Positions 61,148-64,000 of a stretch of 64,000 bases of DNA are shown piece by piece. A program made the translations under genes and the position numbers. Each line of letters starts with the position of its first letter. Positions within the stretch are counted from its first letter, which is position 1. The notes beneath the pieces are model-generated. The model was not told the DNA's origin and did no database searches. It saw only the letters and a program-made list of their open reading frames with translations. Origin of the DNA: Umezawaea sp049997955 (GTDB lineage: Bacteria; Actinomycetota; Actinomycetes; Mycobacteriales; Pseudonocardiaceae); assembly GCA_049997955.1 (NCBI GenBank), contig JAEBDY010000001.1, forward strand, positions 186,001-250,000, in the 5' to 3' direction.

Positions 61148-62128
61148 ATGGCCTACCTGGACGAGCACGTGCGTGCGGCGATCAGGCCGATCAAGAGACG
61201 CGTCGAGGACGAACTGCTGGCCCGACCTGGTGTGGTCGGCGTCGACATCGGCGAGAAGACCACCGGCGGAGAGCCGACCGGGCGCGCGGCGATCGTGGTG
61301 TACGTCGGCGTGAAGCGGCACAGCCAGCGCTTCGCCATTCCCGTCCAGTACGGCGGCGTGCCCACCGACGTGGTCGAGGAGACGTTCCAGCCCCACCGGG
61401 CCCTGGCCTGGTCCGGCGGCGTGCACGGCGCCGAACGCCACCACTGCCTGGTCGGCGGCATCGGCGTCGGCCCGTGCCGGGCGATCCGGTTCGTGCCGCC
61501 GGACGTCGCCGTCACCGGCGACTACTCCGTCGTCGGCACGCTGGGAGCGCTCGTCACACCGCGCGCGGCCCGTCCGAGGGTGATGGCGCTGACGTCGTTC
61601 CACGTGGCCTGCGTGGACGACGCGTGGGCCGTCGGCGACCCGATGGCGCACCCGTCCGTCGTGGACGGCGGCCACCCGTGGGACGACCGCATCGGCACCC
61701 TGGCCCGCGCCGCCCTGTCCGGCTCGGTGGACGGCGCCGCGCTGCTGATCGGCATCCACCTGGACTGCCGCGCCGAGGTCGTCGACCTGGGCCCGGTGCG
61801 CGGTCGAGCCGCCGCCGTCGTCGGCACGGCGGTCCGCAAACGCGGCCGCACCACCGGCGTCACCGAAGCCGTGGTGGCGTCCACCGACGCCTCGGTGTCG
61901 CTCGACTTCGGCAACGACCTCGGCGTCCGCACGCTGCGCGACCAGGTGCGCGTGCAGGCCGCGCCGGGCCACCGCTTCGGCGACCACGGCGACTCCGGCG
62001 CGGTCCTGCTCGACGACACCAACCACGTCGTGGGGCTCTACTGCGCGGGCAACGAGATCGGCTCGATCGGCTTCGCCAACCCGATCGACCACGTCCTGGA
62101 CCAGTTGGACGTGGACTTGCTGTGTTGA
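61148..62128 (+). CDS. Trypsin-fold serine peptidase-like protein (cytoplasmic)
   Basis: This encodes 326 residues from ATG 61148, with GGAGG at good distance. There is no signal peptide. The C-terminal half has a trypsin-like layout: LTSFHVACVDD (candidate His near residue 157), and FGDHGDSGAVLLDD near 280 with the catalytic Ser of GDSG. A VRKRGRTTGVTEAVVAS strand near 230 is typical of NAL1-type serine-peptidase-like proteins. The N-terminal 110 residues (GVVGVDIGEKTTGGEPTGRA) are a separate domain. The catalytic Asp is not certain. The substrate is unknown. Confidence 0.7.
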   Translation: MAYLDEHVRAAIRPIKRRVEDELLARPGVVGVDIGEKTTGGEPTGRAAIVVYVGVKRHSQRFAIPVQYGGVPTDVVEETFQPHRALAWSGGVHGAERHHCLVGGIGVGPCRAIRFVPPDVAVTGDYSVVGTLGALVTPRAARPRVMALTSFHVACVDDAWAVGDPMAHPSVVDGGHPWDDRIGTLARAALSGSVDGAALLIGIHLDCRAEVVDLGPVRGRAAAVVGTAVRKRGRTTGVTEAVVASTDASVSLDFGNDLGVRTLRDQVRVQAAPGHRFGDHGDSGAVLLDDTNHVVGLYCAGNEIGSIGFANPIDHVLDQLDVDLLC

Positions 62129-62179
62129 ACGGCCGCGACTCCGAAGCGGCCTCGCGCGGGGGTTGAGAAAGCGGCCCTG

Positions 62180-62926
62180 TCAAGCCTTGTTGGCGCGGTG
62201 GACCCTGGTGGCGTTCGCCTGGTCCCTCGGCCGCAGGACGATCTGGTCCAGGTTCACGTGCGCCGGGCGGGTCACGGCGAACGCGATCGTGTCCGCCACG
62301 TCGTCGGCGGTCAGCGGGGTCATGCCCTGGTAGACGCCTGCCGCGCGCTCGGCGTCGCCGTCGAAGCGGAGCAGCGAGAAGTCGGTCTCCACCATGCCCG
62401 GCATGATCTCGGTGAACCGGACGGGCTGCCCGAGCAGTTCGCCGCGCAGGCTTCGGTGCAGGGCGGCCTGGGCGTGCTTGGCGGAGGTGTAGCCGGAGCC
62501 GTTGTCGTAGACCTCGAAGGCCGCGATCGACGTCACGGTCACCACGTGGCCGTCACCGGAAGCGATCAGCTTGGGCATCAGGCCCTTGGTCATCCGCAGC
62601 GTGCCGAGGACGTTCGTCTCCCACATCCAGCGGTAGTCCTCCTCGGCGTAGTCGATCACACCTGCCATCCCGCGGGCCCCGCCCGCGTTGTTGACCAGCA
62701 CGTTCGCCTCGGGCACCTGGTCGAGGAAAGCCGCGACGGAGTCGGCGTCGGTCACGTCCAGTTCGAGAGCCGTCCCCTTGACGTCATCCGCGATACCCTG
62801 GAGGCGATCGAGCCGGCGGGCTCCGAGCACCACGTGGAACCCCTCGGCGGCGAGTTTGCGAGCTGTGGCTTCCCCGATTCCCGCGCTCGCTCCGGTCACA
62901 ACGGCGGTTCGACGGTCGTTTGTCAC
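62180..62926 (-). CDS. Short-chain dehydrogenase/reductase
   Basis: This encodes 248 residues from GTG 62926 (longer frames upstream are unlikely). Rossmann motifs are VVTGASAGIGEATARKLA near residue 8, VLVNNAGGARG near 80 and the catalytic set Ser in VTSIAAFEVYD near 134, Tyr and Lys in SGYTSAKHAQ near 147-151. This is a classical NADP(H)-dependent SDR (the Arg-Arg in LGARRLDRL favours NADP). The substrate is unknown. It is transcribed away from the L,D-transpeptidase gene. Confidence 0.88.
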   Translation of the reverse strand: MTNDRRTAVVTGASAGIGEATARKLAAEGFHVVLGARRLDRLQGIADDVKGTALELDVTDADSVAAFLDQVPEANVLVNNAGGARGMAGVIDYAEEDYRWMWETNVLGTLRMTKGLMPKLIASGDGHVVTVTSIAAFEVYDNGSGYTSAKHAQAALHRSLRGELLGQPVRFTEIMPGMVETDFSLLRFDGDAERAAGVYQGMTPLTADDVADTIAFAVTRPAHVNLDQIVLRPRDQANATRVHRANKA

Positions 62927-63064
62927 GGTGCGATCGTGCCGTGCTCGCCCGACTGGCGCAGCGCCTATGACGAGCATCACTTCGGGTGGTTGGGCACTTC
63001 GACGGTGCCGGGACGTCCTTGACTAGTGGGAGAACACGAACAGCGAAGGCTCTGGAGGTCGATC

Positions 63065-64000
63065 GTGCGGACGAAACTTCGAGCCGTGACCGCGTTCCTG
63101 CTGGGCGCGGCTCTGCTGGCGGGTTGCTCCAGCACGGAGGCAGGCAAGGCCAGTCCGGAAGGCGCGGGAGGCTCGCAGGAGTCGATCGCGAAGTTCGTGG
63201 CCGTCCCCGCCGTCGACGCCAAGGACGCGCCGGTGAACGTGCCGGTCAACGTCACGGTCTCGGACGGCACGATCGACGAGGTCGCGGTCGCGAACCCGGA
63301 GGGCAAGCCCGTGGCGGGCAAGCTCGCGGACGATAAGAAGTCGTGGGCGACGACCGAGCCGCTCGGCTACGGCAAGACCTACGCGTACACGGGCAAGGCG
63401 ACCGGCACCGACGGCAAGAAGGTCGAGCTCAAGGGCGGCTTCACCACCGTCGCACCCGCCGCCCAGGTCCGCGGCACGCTGTTCCCGACCGACGACCAGC
63501 AGGTGGGCGTCGCGGTCCCGATCATAATCAAGTTCGAGGCCCCGATCACCGACCGCGCGGCCGTCCAGAAGGCGCTGACGGTCACGAACGACAAGAACGT
63601 GAAGGGCTCGTGGGCCTGGTTGAGCGACCAGGAGGTCCACTACCGCCCCGAGGCCTACTGGCCCGCGAACACCAAGGTCCGCGTCGAGGCCAAGCTCTAC
63701 GGCGTCGCCTACGGCGGCGGCGCGTACGGCACGGCCGACGTGACCAGCGACTTCACCATCGGCCGCAACCAGGTCGTCAAGATCGACACCCCGACCCACC
63801 AGCTGGTGGTGCAGCGCGACGGCCAGACCGTGGCCACCTACCCGGCCAGCTTCGGCCGCGACGCGGACCCGGAACTGACCACGCCGAACGGCACGTTCGT
63901 CGTCATGCAGAAGGACGACCAGTGGAGCTTCGACAACCCCCAGTACGGCTACACGAACGTGCTGAAGAAGTGGGCGGTCAGGTTCTCGAACCACGGCGAG
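63065..64000 (+). CDS. L,D-transpeptidase lipoprotein, second copy, 3' truncated by window end
   Basis: This encodes the first 312 residues from GTG 63065, with GGAGG six bases upstream. The lipoprotein signal ends at LLAGC. Two Ig-like domains (about residues 40-130 and 130-225) and the start of the YkuD domain are seen; the window ends before the SHGC catalytic block. It is a clear paralogue of the protein at 23431-24606: shared blocks include EPLGYGKTY, WAWLSDQEVHYRPEAYW and DNPQYGYTNV. It should make 3-3 peptidoglycan cross-links outside the membrane. The upstream gap is short and shared with the SDR gene. Confidence 0.88.
   Translation, partial: MRTKLRAVTAFLLGAALLAGCSSTEAGKASPEGAGGSQESIAKFVAVPAVDAKDAPVNVPVNVTVSDGTIDEVAVANPEGKPVAGKLADDKKSWATTEPLGYGKTYAYTGKATGTDGKKVELKGGFTTVAPAAQVRGTLFPTDDQQVGVAVPIIIKFEAPITDRAAVQKALTVTNDKNVKGSWAWLSDQEVHYRPEAYWPANTKVRVEAKLYGVAYGGGAYGTADVTSDFTIGRNQVVKIDTPTHQLVVQRDGQTVATYPASFGRDADPELTTPNGTFVVMQKDDQWSFDNPQYGYTNVLKKWAVRFSNHGE

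Overview
The window is high-GC actinomycete DNA, most likely from the Pseudonocardiales (the Saccharothrix, Actinosynnema or Lentzea neighbourhood). Signs of this are a WhiB protein, a heparin-binding-haemagglutinin gene cluster ordered as in Mycobacterium, mycothiol-type DinB proteins, a DUF2505 protein, YbaB/WXG100 secretion-type genes, frequent GTG starts, ATGA/GTGA overlaps and several apparently leaderless promoters. The genus is inferred; the phylum is well supported.

Positions 1-7.9 kb hold the right-hand part of an actinomycete integrative and conjugative element (AICE) of the pSAM2 type. It carries small unknown genes, an FtsK-like transfer ATPase, a WhiB-like protein, a multispanning membrane protein, a RepSA-type rolling-circle initiator, an excisionase and a tyrosine integrase. 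The element ends in the 3' half of a tRNA-Lys(TTT) gene. Its left end lies outside the window. One of its small genes is broken by a stop codon at a tryptophan that its neighbouring paralogue keeps.

Positions 8-25 kb are chromosomal. They hold a DUF4232 lipoprotein, a CobW-type GTPase, an operon of a YqiJ-like membrane protein, a flotillin and a 1616-residue AAA ATPase, a YbaB/WXG100/CpnT-like trio, a large two-halved membrane protein, an orphan amino-acid-binding lipoprotein, an L,D-transpeptidase and a cold-shock protein with a structured leader.

Positions 25-33 kb hold copper export genes (copZ-copA behind a CsoR-like operator), a tRNA-Glu/Asp/Phe cluster, a divergent PP2C / HTH-ClpN locus with two matching palindromic operators, and the divergent YczE/MocR pair. 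Positions 33-41 kb hold a secreted low-complexity protein, an operon of ECF sigma factor, 154-aa protein and TPR-CHAT peptidase-like protein, a repeat-rich gap, an aminotransferase and a DUF445 protein.

Positions 41-53 kb hold a CGNR regulator, a VOC protein, a PadR-ABC-FtsX operon, a membrane NACHT ATPase, a zinc-ribbon protein, an isoaspartate-methyltransferase-like protein, the XRE-HbhA-DUF2516 cluster, hydrolases, a TipA-like MerR regulator with its own 19-bp-spacer promoter, and a YbaK protein. Positions 53-64 kb hold a VanX/DdpX-like dipeptidase, a LOG protein, a lipoprotein followed by a broken gene, PurU, a run of small enzymes, MurB, a trypsin-like protein, an SDR and a second L,D-transpeptidase cut by the window end.

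The observations I rate highest are the sigma-CHAT operon, a two-copy palindromic repeat whose outer stems differ in sequence but still pair, the flotillin/giant-ATPase operon, the HTH-ClpN twin operators, and the nonsense codon in the AICE paralogue.
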